From contig JAXMLA010000297.1 in the NCBI GenBank assembly GCA_034370465.1, positions 1 to 6,103 of the forward strand: a stretch of DNA of 6,103 nucleotides, written 5' to 3'. Source of the DNA: UBA2197 sp034370465. GTDB taxonomy: Bacteria > Desulfobacterota > Desulfuromonadia > Desulfuromonadales > UBA2197. The notes beneath the pieces were generated by a model. It was not told where the DNA came from. It did no database searches and was given only the letters and a program-made list of their open reading frames with translations. This document shows, piece by piece, positions 1 through 6,103 of the stretch (positions are counted from its first letter, which is position 1; the number at the start of each line of letters is the position of its first letter). Made by a program: the position numbers and the translations under genes.

Positions 1-198
1 GATCTTTCCGCGACCATCGTCGTCAGCACAGTGACCGGAGAAGACTCCGTTGCCGTCGACAGCAACGACGGCAGTTGGAGTTTCCCCTTTACGCTTCAGG
101 CAGGTCCTAATGTCATTAACATTATCGCCAGTGACCAGCGCGGCAATCTTAATCAGTTAACTTTGAATTTACTTTATGAACCTTCCATCCCCAACTGA
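1..198 (+). CDS. C-terminal end of an Ig-like-domain surface/secreted protein (5' partial)
   Basis: An open frame runs from the first base to a TGA at 196-198, giving the last 65 residues of a protein whose start lies outside the window. The fragment alternates short hydrophobic strands with polar turns. It contains GSWSF at residues 24-28, then a turn with AGPN at 34-37, the strand VINIIA at 38-43 and SDQRGN at 44-49. This spacing (Gly-Ser-Trp, Gly-x-Asn, Asp-x-x-Gly-Asn) is typical of the repeated Ig-like beta-sandwich modules of bacterial secreted and cell-surface proteins. The protein ends about 15 residues after this motif, so it finishes with an Ig-like module rather than a catalytic domain or membrane anchor. 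Binding partner and role cannot be told from this fragment. Its stop lies 41 bp from lysS with no visible terminator between, so read-through into lysS is possible. Confidence 0.75.
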   Translation, partial: DLSATIVVSTVTGEDSVAVDSNDGSWSFPFTLQAGPNVINIIASDQRGNLNQLTLNLLYEPSIPN

Positions 199-239
199 TG
201 TGGGATCCGATTGCTGAATAGAAAGATAGAGACAAGATT
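199..239 (+). promoter_or_regulatory. lysS leader with weak ribosome-binding site
   Basis: This 41-bp gap separates the upstream gene from lysS. The only Shine-Dalgarno-like stretch is GAGA at 229-232, seven bases before the ATG, which is a weak match. There is no hairpin followed by a T-run and no convincing -10/-35 pair within the gap. The lysS promoter, if there is one, must therefore lie inside the upstream gene, or lysS is reached by read-through. Confidence 0.4.
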
Positions 240-1724
240 ATGGAAGAGTTAAACGATCTCCTGCTGCAACGCCGCGCCAAGTTGACGGAATTTCGTGAAC
301 AAGGGATCAATCCCTTTGCCAACGATTTTTCGGTGACTCATACGGCTGAACAGTTCCTTGCTGCTCATGTGGACGACGATGCCGTGGCTTTGGAAGGTTC
401 CAGCACTCCCTATGCCGTGGCCGGTCGGATCATGGCGCGGCGGGACTTTGGCAAGGCCGCCTTCATTCAGCTCCAGGATCGTAGCGGCCGCACCCAGGTC
501 TATGTCGGCCGCGATAATATTGGTGAAGAGGCCTTTGATCTCTTCAAGCGCATCGATATCGGCGATATCGTCGGCGTCTGCGGCACCCCTTTTCGTACCA
601 AGACCGGTGAACTCTCTTTGCGGGCGACAACCCTGCGTCTGCTTACCAAGTCCCTGCTGCCGCTGCCGGAGAAGTGGCATGGACTCACCGATGTCGAAAC
701 CCGCTATCGGCAGCGCTATCTCGATTTGATCGTCAATCCTGAGGTGCGCGAAATCTTCAAGAAGCGGAGTCGTATCGTCAGTGCCATCCGCGACTTTATG
801 GTGCAGCATGATTTCCACGAAGTCGAAACGCCGATGATGCACCCGATTGCCGGCGGTGCCACGGCGCGCCCCTTTGCCACCCATCATAATGCTCTCGATA
901 TGGAGCTCTTTCTGCGCATTGCGCCGGAGCTTTACCTGAAGCGTCTGGTCGTCGGCGGTTTCGACCGGGTCTTCGAGATCAACCGTAACTTCCGTAACGA
1001 AGGGATCTCGATTCGCCACAATCCCGAATTCACCATGATGGAGTTTTATCAGGCTTACGCCACCTATGAAGACCTGATGAATCTCACCGAGCAGCTGATT
1101 GGTCACGTTGCGCAATCGGTCCTTGGTACCCTGGAGATCAGCTACGGCGGTCAAGAGGTCGATCTGCGCGCCCCCTGGGCGCGTCTTACTGTCCGTGAAG
1201 CGATCGTCAAGTACGGCAATGTCGATCCTGCCCTCCTCGAAGATCACGCGGCGATGGTTGAAATCGGCAAGGGGCTCGGCCTTGACGTCGATCTTGCCAC
1301 CGGTCACGGCAAACTCCTCACCGAGATCTTCGAAACGGTTGCCGAACCGCATCTCTGGAATCCGACCTTTATCACTGCTTATCCGACCGAAGTCTCGCCG
1401 CTGTCACGCAAGAACGATGAAAATCCCGAGATCGTTGACCGCTTTGAACTCTTTGTCGTCGGCCGCGAACTCGCCAACGCCTTCTCCGAGCTCAACGATC
1501 CCATCGACCAGAAAGAGCGTTTCGTCCAGCAGATGGTCGATAAGGATGCCGGTGACGACGAAGCCCATGCCATGGATGAAGATTATATCCGTGCTCTGGA
1601 ATACGGATTGCCGCCGACCGCCGGGGAGGGGATCGGCATCGATCGACTCGTCATGCTCCTCACCGATGCGCCGTCGATTCGCGATGTTATCCTCTTTCCG
1701 CACATGCGTCCCGAGTCGAAATAG
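240..1724 (+). CDS. lysS: Lysyl-tRNA synthetase, class II
   Basis: This cytoplasmic enzyme charges tRNA-Lys with lysine using ATP. The 494 residues are close to the roughly 505 of Escherichia coli LysS, and the protein appears complete. An N-terminal helix with paired basic residues (about 8-20) leads into the OB-fold anticodon-binding domain (about 58-140), which has AGRIMARRDFGKAAF at 61-75. The class II catalytic core follows. Motif 1 ends in VETPMM at 195-200. Motif 2 is FRNEGISIRHNPEFT at 251-265, with Arg252, Glu254 and His260 in the expected ATP-site pattern. Motif 3 is GEGIGIDRL at 462-470, with Arg469 as the expected gamma-phosphate contact. The segments HHNALD, RIAPELYLKRL and FSELNDP are LysRS-specific and separate it from AspRS and AsnRS. 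The ATG at 240 gives the normal family N-terminus; the next Met is residue 65, inside the OB fold, so a later start is excluded. The stop abuts the lolC start. Confidence 0.98.
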   Translation: MEELNDLLLQRRAKLTEFREQGINPFANDFSVTHTAEQFLAAHVDDDAVALEGSSTPYAVAGRIMARRDFGKAAFIQLQDRSGRTQVYVGRDNIGEEAFDLFKRIDIGDIVGVCGTPFRTKTGELSLRATTLRLLTKSLLPLPEKWHGLTDVETRYRQRYLDLIVNPEVREIFKKRSRIVSAIRDFMVQHDFHEVETPMMHPIAGGATARPFATHHNALDMELFLRIAPELYLKRLVVGGFDRVFEINRNFRNEGISIRHNPEFTMMEFYQAYATYEDLMNLTEQLIGHVAQSVLGTLEISYGGQEVDLRAPWARLTVREAIVKYGNVDPALLEDHAAMVEIGKGLGLDVDLATGHGKLLTEIFETVAEPHLWNPTFITAYPTEVSPLSRKNDENPEIVDRFELFVVGRELANAFSELNDPIDQKERFVQQMVDKDAGDDEAHAMDEDYIRALEYGLPPTAGEGIGIDRLVMLLTDAPSIRDVILFPHMRPESK

Positions 1725-1727
1725 ATG
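1722..1727 (+). promoter_or_regulatory. TAG-ATG stop/start junction, lysS to lolC
   Basis: The lysS stop TAG (1722-1724) is followed with no gap by the lolC ATG (1725-1727). Upstream of this ATG the best Shine-Dalgarno-like sequence is only GAG at 1713-1715. Translation of lolC is therefore probably coupled to lysS by termination and re-initiation of the same ribosome. That coupling is inferred from the spacing alone. Confidence 0.5.
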
Positions 1728-2978
1728 AACTACGAATGGTTCGTCAGTCTGCGCTACCTGCGGGCCAAGCGCAAACAGACCTTTATCTCGGTCATCTCCT
1801 TCCTTTCCATCGCTGGAGTTATGCTCGGCGTGGCGGCGTTGATCGTTGTCCTGGCGGTCATGACCGGCTTTCACGACGCGGTGCGGCAGCAGATTCTCGG
1901 CTCGATCCCGCATGTCCTCATCCAGCGCTACGGTGAAGAGCTCAAGGATGCGCCACAGGTCATTGCCGAGGCCAAAGCCTTCTCGAAAAAGATCATTTCG
2001 GCGCAGCCCTTTGTCTCCAAGGAAGCGATGCTGGTATCGCGGGGAAATGTGGCGGCGGTCACCGTCAAGGGAGTTGAGGACACCAACAAGATCTTTAAGC
2101 AGAATATTCAGTCTGCGGTCGGTGGTGATGCCCGGACCATGCTCTTTGTCGATGACACGACTTTGCCGGGGATCATCATCGGCATCGACACTGCCTCAAC
2201 CCTGGGGGTGACCGTCGGCGAAACGATTAACGTCATCCCGCCGATCTTTTCGATTTCTCCCTTCGGGATGATGCCGAAGATGAAGAGTTTTCGCGTTGTC
2301 GGCGTCTTTCGTCAACGCGGCGGTTTTATGGATACCTACTTTGCCTACGTCGATCTCCGGCAGGCGCAAAGACTCCTGGAGATCGGCGACACGGTGAGCG
2401 GTATCGAGATTGAGACCGACTCGTTCTCGTCAGCGGCAGTGGTGAGCCAGGAGCTGCGCTCGGCCTTTCCCTATCCCTATGTCGTCCGTTCCTGGGAAGA
2501 TCTCTTTGGCTCCTTCCTTTCCGCGATCAAGCTCGAAAAGCTCGGACTCTTCATTGTCCTTGGCATTATCATTCTGGTGGCGGCTTTTAATATTGCCACC
2601 ACCCTGATTATGGTCGTCATGGAAAAGCACAAGGATATTGCCATTCTCCGGACCATGGGGGCAACGTCGCAAAGCATCATGAAGATCTTTGTCTTTGAAG
2701 GATTGATTATCGGCACCATCGGCACCGGTAGCGGAACCCTCCTTGGGCTGCTGATCGCCAAGAATGCCGATCCGATCATCAAAGGGATTGAGCGCTTAAG
2801 CGGCGTGCGCATCTTCGATCAAGCGGTTTACGGCATGGAGCGTTTCCCATCGGTCGTTTATCCTGCCGATGCGGTTGCTGTCGCGGTGACAGCGATGATC
2901 ATCTGTTTGCTGGCGACGATCTATCCGGCCTGGCGGGCAGCCCGCATGGATCCGGCGGAGGCGTTGCGCTATGACTGA
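1725..2978 (+). CDS. lolC: Lipoprotein-releasing ABC transporter permease, LolC/LolE family
   Basis: This inner-membrane subunit of the Lol exporter extracts mature lipoproteins from the outer leaflet of the inner membrane and passes them to periplasmic LolA, powered by LolD. The 417 residues show the family's four-helix layout: TM1 at about 21-47, a large periplasmic domain at 48-265, then an FtsX-type domain with TM2 (273-298), TM3 (319-345) and TM4 (381-402). The N-terminus (FVSLRYLRAKRKQ, residues 6-18) and the end (YPAWRAARMDPAEALRYD, 400-417) are family hallmarks. MEKHKDIAILRTMG at 299-312 is the cytoplasmic coupling segment facing LolD. A Pro-rich loop at 172-187 (PPIFSISPFGMMPKMK) sits where E. 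coli LolC has its LolA-binding 'hook', so LolA docking is likely. Only one permease gene is present here. The protein may form a homodimer, as LolF-type permeases do, or pair with a LolE encoded elsewhere; the lolC/lolE label is thus provisional. It overlaps lolD by 8 bp. Confidence 0.93.
   Translation: MNYEWFVSLRYLRAKRKQTFISVISFLSIAGVMLGVAALIVVLAVMTGFHDAVRQQILGSIPHVLIQRYGEELKDAPQVIAEAKAFSKKIISAQPFVSKEAMLVSRGNVAAVTVKGVEDTNKIFKQNIQSAVGGDARTMLFVDDTTLPGIIIGIDTASTLGVTVGETINVIPPIFSISPFGMMPKMKSFRVVGVFRQRGGFMDTYFAYVDLRQAQRLLEIGDTVSGIEIETDSFSSAAVVSQELRSAFPYPYVVRSWEDLFGSFLSAIKLEKLGLFIVLGIIILVAAFNIATTLIMVVMEKHKDIAILRTMGATSQSIMKIFVFEGLIIGTIGTGSGTLLGLLIAKNADPIIKGIERLSGVRIFDQAVYGMERFPSVVYPADAVAVAVTAMIICLLATIYPAWRAARMDPAEALRYD
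2957..2961 (+). promoter_or_regulatory. Ribosome-binding site of lolD
   Basis: GGAGG lies inside the lolC coding end, nine bases before the ATG at 2971. It supports that start even though it overlaps lolC by 8 bp, and it lets lolD be translated by its own initiation as well as by coupling. Confidence 0.75.
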
Positions 2979-3660
2979 GGTACCTGGTCCATTGATCCGG
3001 ATTGCCGGAGTCAACAAGAGCTTTATCAGTGGCCCGGGTCGCGTCGATGTCCTGCATGATATCAATCTCGATATCAGTCGCGGCGAGCGGGTGGCGATCG
3101 TCGGTCCCTCCGGTGCCGGCAAAACGACCTTGATGCACATTCTCGGCGGCCTGGATCGCCCGAGCACCGGGACTGTCCATTTTGCCGGAGAGGAGATCTT
3201 CTCTTTCAAAGGACAGATGCTCGATGAATTCCGCAACCGTACCATCGGTTTTGTCTTTCAGTTCAATCAACTCCTCCCGGAATTCACGGCGCTGGAGAAT
3301 GTGATGATGCCGGCGCTGATCGCAAGGCTTCCGAAAGAGGAGGCGCTGACGCGGGCCACAACTCTTTTAAGCGAGGTTGGACTCAGCCATCGTCTGCGTC
3401 ACAAACCCGGCGAACTTTCCGGCGGTGAGCAGCAACGGACCGCCATTGCCCGGGCGTTGATCATGAATCCACCACTGCTTTTGGCCGATGAGCCTTCGGG
3501 AAATCTCGACAGCGTCACCTCCGGGGAAATCCTTGCCCTCCTGGATGGGCTGCATCAGGCGCGGAAACTCACCATGGTCATCGTTACCCACAGCGACACC
3601 CTGGCAAACCGACTGGATCGCATTGTCCGGGTCATCGATGGCCGGATTGCAGGGGATTAA
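2971..3660 (+). CDS. lolD: Lipoprotein-releasing system ATP-binding protein LolD
   Basis: This cytoplasmic ATPase drives lipoprotein release through the LolC/E permease encoded just upstream. The 229 residues match the usual LolD length. All ABC motifs are intact: Walker A GPSGAGKT at 45-52, the Q-loop Gln at 97, signature LSGGEQQR at 149-156, Walker B LLLADEP at 169-175 with catalytic Glu174, D-loop SGNLD at 176-180, and switch His207. The run FQFNQLLPEFTALENV at 96-111 is the characteristic LolD version of the Q-loop region and distinguishes it from the related MacB, FtsE and generic export ATPases. A GGAGG ribosome-binding site supports the start. The reading frames of lolC and lolD overlap by 8 bp, as expected for subunits of one complex. 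No hairpin terminator follows the TAA stop; the next 100 bp hold the probable bamA promoter. Confidence 0.96.
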   Translation: MTEVPGPLIRIAGVNKSFISGPGRVDVLHDINLDISRGERVAIVGPSGAGKTTLMHILGGLDRPSTGTVHFAGEEIFSFKGQMLDEFRNRTIGFVFQFNQLLPEFTALENVMMPALIARLPKEEALTRATTLLSEVGLSHRLRHKPGELSGGEQQRTAIARALIMNPPLLLADEPSGNLDSVTSGEILALLDGLHQARKLTMVIVTHSDTLANRLDRIVRVIDGRIAGD

Positions 3661-3681
3661 TCTTTCTTTAATACTTTTCAA

Positions 3682-3709
3682 TTGCTCGTTCCGGTTCTTT
3701 TCTTATAGT
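3682..3709 (+). promoter_or_regulatory. Candidate sigma-70 promoter for bamA
   Basis: In the AT-rich gap between lolD and bamA, TTGCTC (3682-3687) and TATAGT (3704-3709) are separated by 16 bp. The -10 element matches TATAAT at five of six bases, but the -35 matches TTGACA at only three. Transcription would begin near 3716, leaving a leader of about 45 nt before the bamA ATG. No convincing sigma-E pattern (GGAACTT with TCTGA) was seen. This is pattern matching by eye and is moderately weak. Confidence 0.4.
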
Positions 3710-3714
3710 CTATA
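3704..3714. repeat. Short interrupted palindrome over the putative -10 box
   Basis: TATAG (3704-3708) and CTATA (3710-3714) form a perfect inverted repeat around a single central T. It coincides with the candidate -10 element, so it could be a small operator half-site pair or simply a chance feature of AT-rich promoter DNA. The bases beyond the arms do not extend the symmetry. Confidence 0.3.
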
Positions 3715-3730
3715 GCGCTGTTGAATTGCT

Positions 3731-3755
3731 GCCTGGTAACAGGTTCGGGATTACC
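3731..3755 (+). promoter_or_regulatory. Two alternative small hairpins in the bamA leader
   Basis: CCTG (3732-3735) and CAGG (3740-3743) enclose GTAA, giving a stem with a GNRA-type tetraloop; a G-U pair (3731 with 3744) extends it to five pairs. The overlapping GGTAA (3735-3739) can instead pair with TTACC (3751-3755), putting the weak Shine-Dalgarno-like CGGGA (3746-3750) in its loop. The two folds exclude each other because they share bases 3735-3739. Both stems are short, so a regulatory role is speculative. Confidence 0.25.
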
Positions 3756-3760
3756 TACTG

Positions 3761-6043
3761 ATGGTTAAACGCACCGCATTCTTAACTCTGCTCGGACTCC
3801 TCTCCTTCACCGGACTGCTCTGGGCCCAGGATTATAAAGTTGATGAGATCGTCATTGCCGGGACGCGCCGCGTCGATCCGGGGGCGATTCGTGCGGTTGT
3901 GGCGATCAATCCCGGACCGGCGATCTCAGCTGATGAGATCGACCGCAGTACAAAGGCGGTCTTTCAAATGGCCCGCTTCAGTGACGTGCGCGTCGCTCTT
4001 GAAGAGCAAGACGGCAAAAGTGTTTTGATCTTTACCGTCGTTGAGCGTCCGCTGGTGCGCACGATCAAATTCTCCGGCAACAAAGAGCTTTCCGAAGACA
4101 AACTCCGCGCCCTGATTACGATTAAAACTCCCGACCTTTATGATGCCACTGTTCTTGCCAAGAATATTGAAGCGCTTCTGAAAGCTTATAAAGAAGCGGG
4201 CTATTATGCGGCTCAAGTCGAGCCGCAGATTGAAGTGACCGATCTCAATGAAGCCAATATCACCCTCAAGGTCATCGAGGGTGAAGAGATTCTCATCGAT
4301 TCCATCCGCTTTGAGGGGAACAAAGCCTTCACTGCCAAGGAGCTCAAGAAGGGGATGGAAACCCGGGAACGCTGGTTCCTGTCGTGGATGACCGGTCGCG
4401 GTGCTTATCAGGAAGAGGTACTTAACAATGATCTGGCGCTGCTCACCGATCGCTATTTTGATGTGGGCTATATCCAGGTTAAAATTCACCAGCCGCAGGT
4501 GACGATGATTAAAGACAACCGTTATCTCGATATCCTGCTGGAGATTGAAGAAGGGGAGCAGTTCCGCATCGGCGCGGTCGAGGTGAGCGGCGATCTGCTG
4601 CGCAGTCGTGAGGAGTTGATCGCTTTACTCGGACTGCCGGCCGGTGACCTCTTCAGCCGCAAAAAGTTGCGGGAAGGGATGATGAAGGTCAATGATCTTT
4701 ATGCCGATGAAGGCTATGCGTATGTCAATGTCGCCCCCCTTTCCAAGGTGAACCTTGAGGCGCGGACTGTCGATCTGACCATTGAAATCGAAAAGAGTTT
4801 TCTCGTTGTCACCCGCAAGATTCACGTCGCCGGCAACAGCAAGACCATAGACAAGGTTATTCGCCGCGAGATGATGTTGAACGAAGGGGACAACTTTAGC
4901 GCCACCAAAATCAAGGAGAGTCGGCGGCGGATACAGAATCTCGGCTTTTTTGAAGAGGTCAAGATCGGTACCGGCAAGACCGATTCCCCCGGTTTTATGG
5001 ATCTCCTCGTCGAAGTGAAGGAAAAACCGACCGGCACCTTCAGCCTCGGTTTCGGTTATTCTTCCATCGACGGTTTTATCGGCCAGACCTCGATAACCCA
5101 GGATAACCTCCTGGGTCGCGGCTATAAGGGCAACCTTTCGGCTGCGGTCGGCAGCAAGAGCACGACTTATCAGTTTGGTCTGCTCGATCCCCACTTCCTT
5201 GACACTGATCTCACTCTCGGTTTTGATCTTTACAAGACGGATCGTGAATATACCGACTTTGCCAAAAAAGCGATGGGTGGAAATCTGAAGCTCGGTATCC
5301 CCATCTCGTATAATGTGAAATCTTTCTTTGTTTACCGCTACGAAGAGAAAGAGATCTATGATGTCGATCCCTTTGCTTCGTCGAGTATCCGTGATCAGGA
5401 AGGCTTCTCCACTCTCTCATCTATTTATGCATCCTTAAGCCGCAACACAACCGACTTTCGCATGGACCCTTCGACCGGGACCCTGTCATCGGCCTCCATC
5501 GAATTTGCCGGTCTGGGCGGGACCGAGAAGTTCATAAAATATGAGCTCGATCACCGTTATTTTCATCCCTTGTTCTGGAAATTCGTCTTCTCCGCCCACG
5601 GTCGCCTCGGCTATGTGCAAGAGATCAATAACGAACCGATCCCTATCGATGAGCGCTACTATCTTGGCGGTCTCAGCAGTCTGCGGGGTTTTCAGCCGCG
5701 AGAAGTTGGACCGCGCACCAGGATCGTCTCCACCGACAGTAGCGGAAATGTCCTCTCCAGCACTTACGAATTTAAAGGCGGGACGAAATCCGCCTTTGGT
5801 AACCTCGAGATTACTTTCCCTCTGGTCGAGGAATCAGGATTTAAAGGTGTTATCTTTTATGACGCCGGCAATGCCTGGTCCGAAGATCAGGATTATTTCA
5901 GTGACATCCGCCACAGTGCCGGTTTTGGTCTGCGCTGGATGAGCCCCTTGGGACCGCTGCGTCTTGAATGGGGCAAAAATCTTGACCCGCGTGACGGTGA
6001 AGATTCCTCCGATCTGCAATTTTCCATCGGAACTATGTTCTGA
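3761..6043 (+). CDS. bamA: Outer-membrane protein assembly factor BamA
   Basis: BamA is the Omp85-family core of the BAM complex, which folds and inserts beta-barrel proteins into the outer membrane. A signal peptide spans about 1-22 (basic VKR at 2-4, hydrophobic core, probable cleavage after Ala22). Five POTRA domains follow at about 25-97, 98-175, 176-266, 267-347 and 348-424, with recurring strand signals such as IKFSGNKEL at 102-110, IRFEGNKAF at 182-190 and IHVAGNSKT at 354-362. POTRA3 carries the usual Trp-rich insert near 205-216 (WFLSWMTGRGAY). The barrel occupies about 425-760. It contains the diagnostic loop-6 motif LRGF at 641-644, the conserved SPLGPLRLEWG segment at 728-738 and a terminal beta-signal (LQFSIGTMF) ending in Phe. 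At 760 residues it is shorter than E. coli BamA (810), mostly in the barrel loops. The ATG at 3761 is the first possible ATG because an in-frame TAA lies at 3737-3739. The Shine-Dalgarno sequence is poor (CGGGA at 3746-3750). Confidence 0.97.
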   Translation: MVKRTAFLTLLGLLSFTGLLWAQDYKVDEIVIAGTRRVDPGAIRAVVAINPGPAISADEIDRSTKAVFQMARFSDVRVALEEQDGKSVLIFTVVERPLVRTIKFSGNKELSEDKLRALITIKTPDLYDATVLAKNIEALLKAYKEAGYYAAQVEPQIEVTDLNEANITLKVIEGEEILIDSIRFEGNKAFTAKELKKGMETRERWFLSWMTGRGAYQEEVLNNDLALLTDRYFDVGYIQVKIHQPQVTMIKDNRYLDILLEIEEGEQFRIGAVEVSGDLLRSREELIALLGLPAGDLFSRKKLREGMMKVNDLYADEGYAYVNVAPLSKVNLEARTVDLTIEIEKSFLVVTRKIHVAGNSKTIDKVIRREMMLNEGDNFSATKIKESRRRIQNLGFFEEVKIGTGKTDSPGFMDLLVEVKEKPTGTFSLGFGYSSIDGFIGQTSITQDNLLGRGYKGNLSAAVGSKSTTYQFGLLDPHFLDTDLTLGFDLYKTDREYTDFAKKAMGGNLKLGIPISYNVKSFFVYRYEEKEIYDVDPFASSSIRDQEGFSTLSSIYASLSRNTTDFRMDPSTGTLSSASIEFAGLGGTEKFIKYELDHRYFHPLFWKFVFSAHGRLGYVQEINNEPIPIDERYYLGGLSSLRGFQPREVGPRTRIVSTDSSGNVLSSTYEFKGGTKSAFGNLEITFPLVEESGFKGVIFYDAGNAWSEDQDYFSDIRHSAGFGLRWMSPLGPLRLEWGKNLDPRDGEDSSDLQFSIGTMF

Positions 6044-6056
6044 TGCCAACCCCGTA

Positions 6057-6062
6057 AAGGAG
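6057..6062 (+). promoter_or_regulatory. Strong ribosome-binding site of the gene after bamA
   Basis: AAGGAG lies ten bases before the ATG at 6073 and is the best Shine-Dalgarno match in the window. It fixes the start of the truncated last gene. The 29-bp gap between bamA and this gene holds no terminator, so the two are probably co-transcribed. Confidence 0.8.
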
Positions 6063-6072
6063 ATTTATTCCG

Positions 6073-6103
6073 ATGAAGAAGATTTTGCTCCTCCTGCTCC
6101 TGA
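6073..6103 (+). CDS. 5' end of a signal-peptide gene, probably an OmpH/Skp-family periplasmic chaperone (3' partial)
   Basis: Only ten codons are visible before the window ends: Met, two Lys, Ile and then a run of six Leu. This is the basic n-region and hydrophobic core of a Sec signal peptide, so the product is exported. The family cannot be read from the sequence. The OmpH/Skp call rests on gene order alone: in many Gram-negative genomes bamA is directly followed by the small chaperone gene ompH/skp, then lpxD. Such a protein would hold unfolded outer-membrane proteins in the periplasm before BamA inserts them. The close spacing and strong ribosome-binding site fit a second gene in the bamA transcription unit. 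Confidence 0.6.
   Translation, partial: MKKILLLLLL

Noticed and set aside
554..570. CGATATC-GGC-GATATCG inverted repeat
   Set aside because: It lies within the lysS OB-fold coding region and is explained by codons for Asp-Ile-Gly-Asp-Ile; it is not a plausible regulatory site.
249..1352. Long open frame of 367 codons on the minus strand inside lysS
   Set aside because: It lies wholly antisense to an unmistakable lysS, and its translation shows no recognisable motif. The codon bias of the sense gene in a GC-rich setting readily opens such antisense frames. The other overlapping antisense frames in lolC, lolD and bamA are treated the same way.
1099..1728. Plus-strand 209-codon frame overlapping the 3' half of lysS
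   Set aside because: It is a frame-shifted shadow of lysS, rich in Ser, Arg and Pro with low-complexity character, and has no ribosome-binding site or domain pattern of its own.
3655..3700. Possible rho-independent terminator after lolD (T-rich tracts)
   Set aside because: The T-rich stretches are not preceded by a GC-rich stem. The only symmetry is the 8-bp palindrome GATTAATC at the stop codon, which is too weak to form a terminator.
6042..6056. ATG overlapping the bamA stop as an alternative start for the next gene
   Set aside because: This frame ends at TAA after four codons; the ATG at 6073 has a strong ribosome-binding site and a signal-peptide start.
1..6103. CRISPR arrays, insertion sequences, tRNA/rRNA genes, toxin-antitoxin or defence genes
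   Set aside because: No regularly spaced repeats, transposase motifs, terminal repeats, cloverleaf sequences or defence-type domains were seen; coding sequence of recognised housekeeping genes fills nearly the whole window.

Overview
The window looks like a piece of core chromosome from a Gram-negative bacterium. All genes lie on the + strand, tightly packed, with a moderately GC-rich composition. The content (lysyl-tRNA synthetase, lipoprotein-release transporter, outer-membrane assembly factor, then a short signal-peptide gene) and the single LolC/E-type permease fit a deltaproteobacterium of the Desulfuromonadales type (Geobacter/Desulfuromonas/Pelobacter relatives). That placement is inferred from gene order and protein style, not from any search.

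Layout: 1-198 is the C-terminal end of a secreted or surface-type protein with an Ig-like beta-sandwich repeat. A 41-bp gap follows. Then come lysS (240-1724), lolC (1725-2978, starting on the base after the lysS stop) and lolD (2971-3660, overlapping lolC by 8 bp). The only sizeable gap, 3661-3760, is AT-rich and carries a candidate sigma-70 promoter, a small dyad and a small hairpin. bamA (3761-6043) follows, and 29 bp after it a strong ribosome-binding site leads into the first ten codons of a signal-peptide gene, probably an OmpH/Skp-family chaperone.

Functionally, lolC and lolD encode the inner-membrane ABC transporter that releases mature lipoproteins to the periplasmic carrier LolA. 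BamA is the central beta-barrel of the outer-membrane protein insertion machine, whose partner subunits are lipoproteins delivered by the Lol route, and OmpH/Skp would chaperone its substrates through the periplasm. The block is therefore an outer-membrane biogenesis cluster, with a translation housekeeping gene (lysS) at its head. No mobile element, CRISPR array, RNA gene, frameshift or clear rho-independent terminator was found. No previously undescribed system is apparent; the points most worth a second look are the bamA leader and the lysS-lolC junction.
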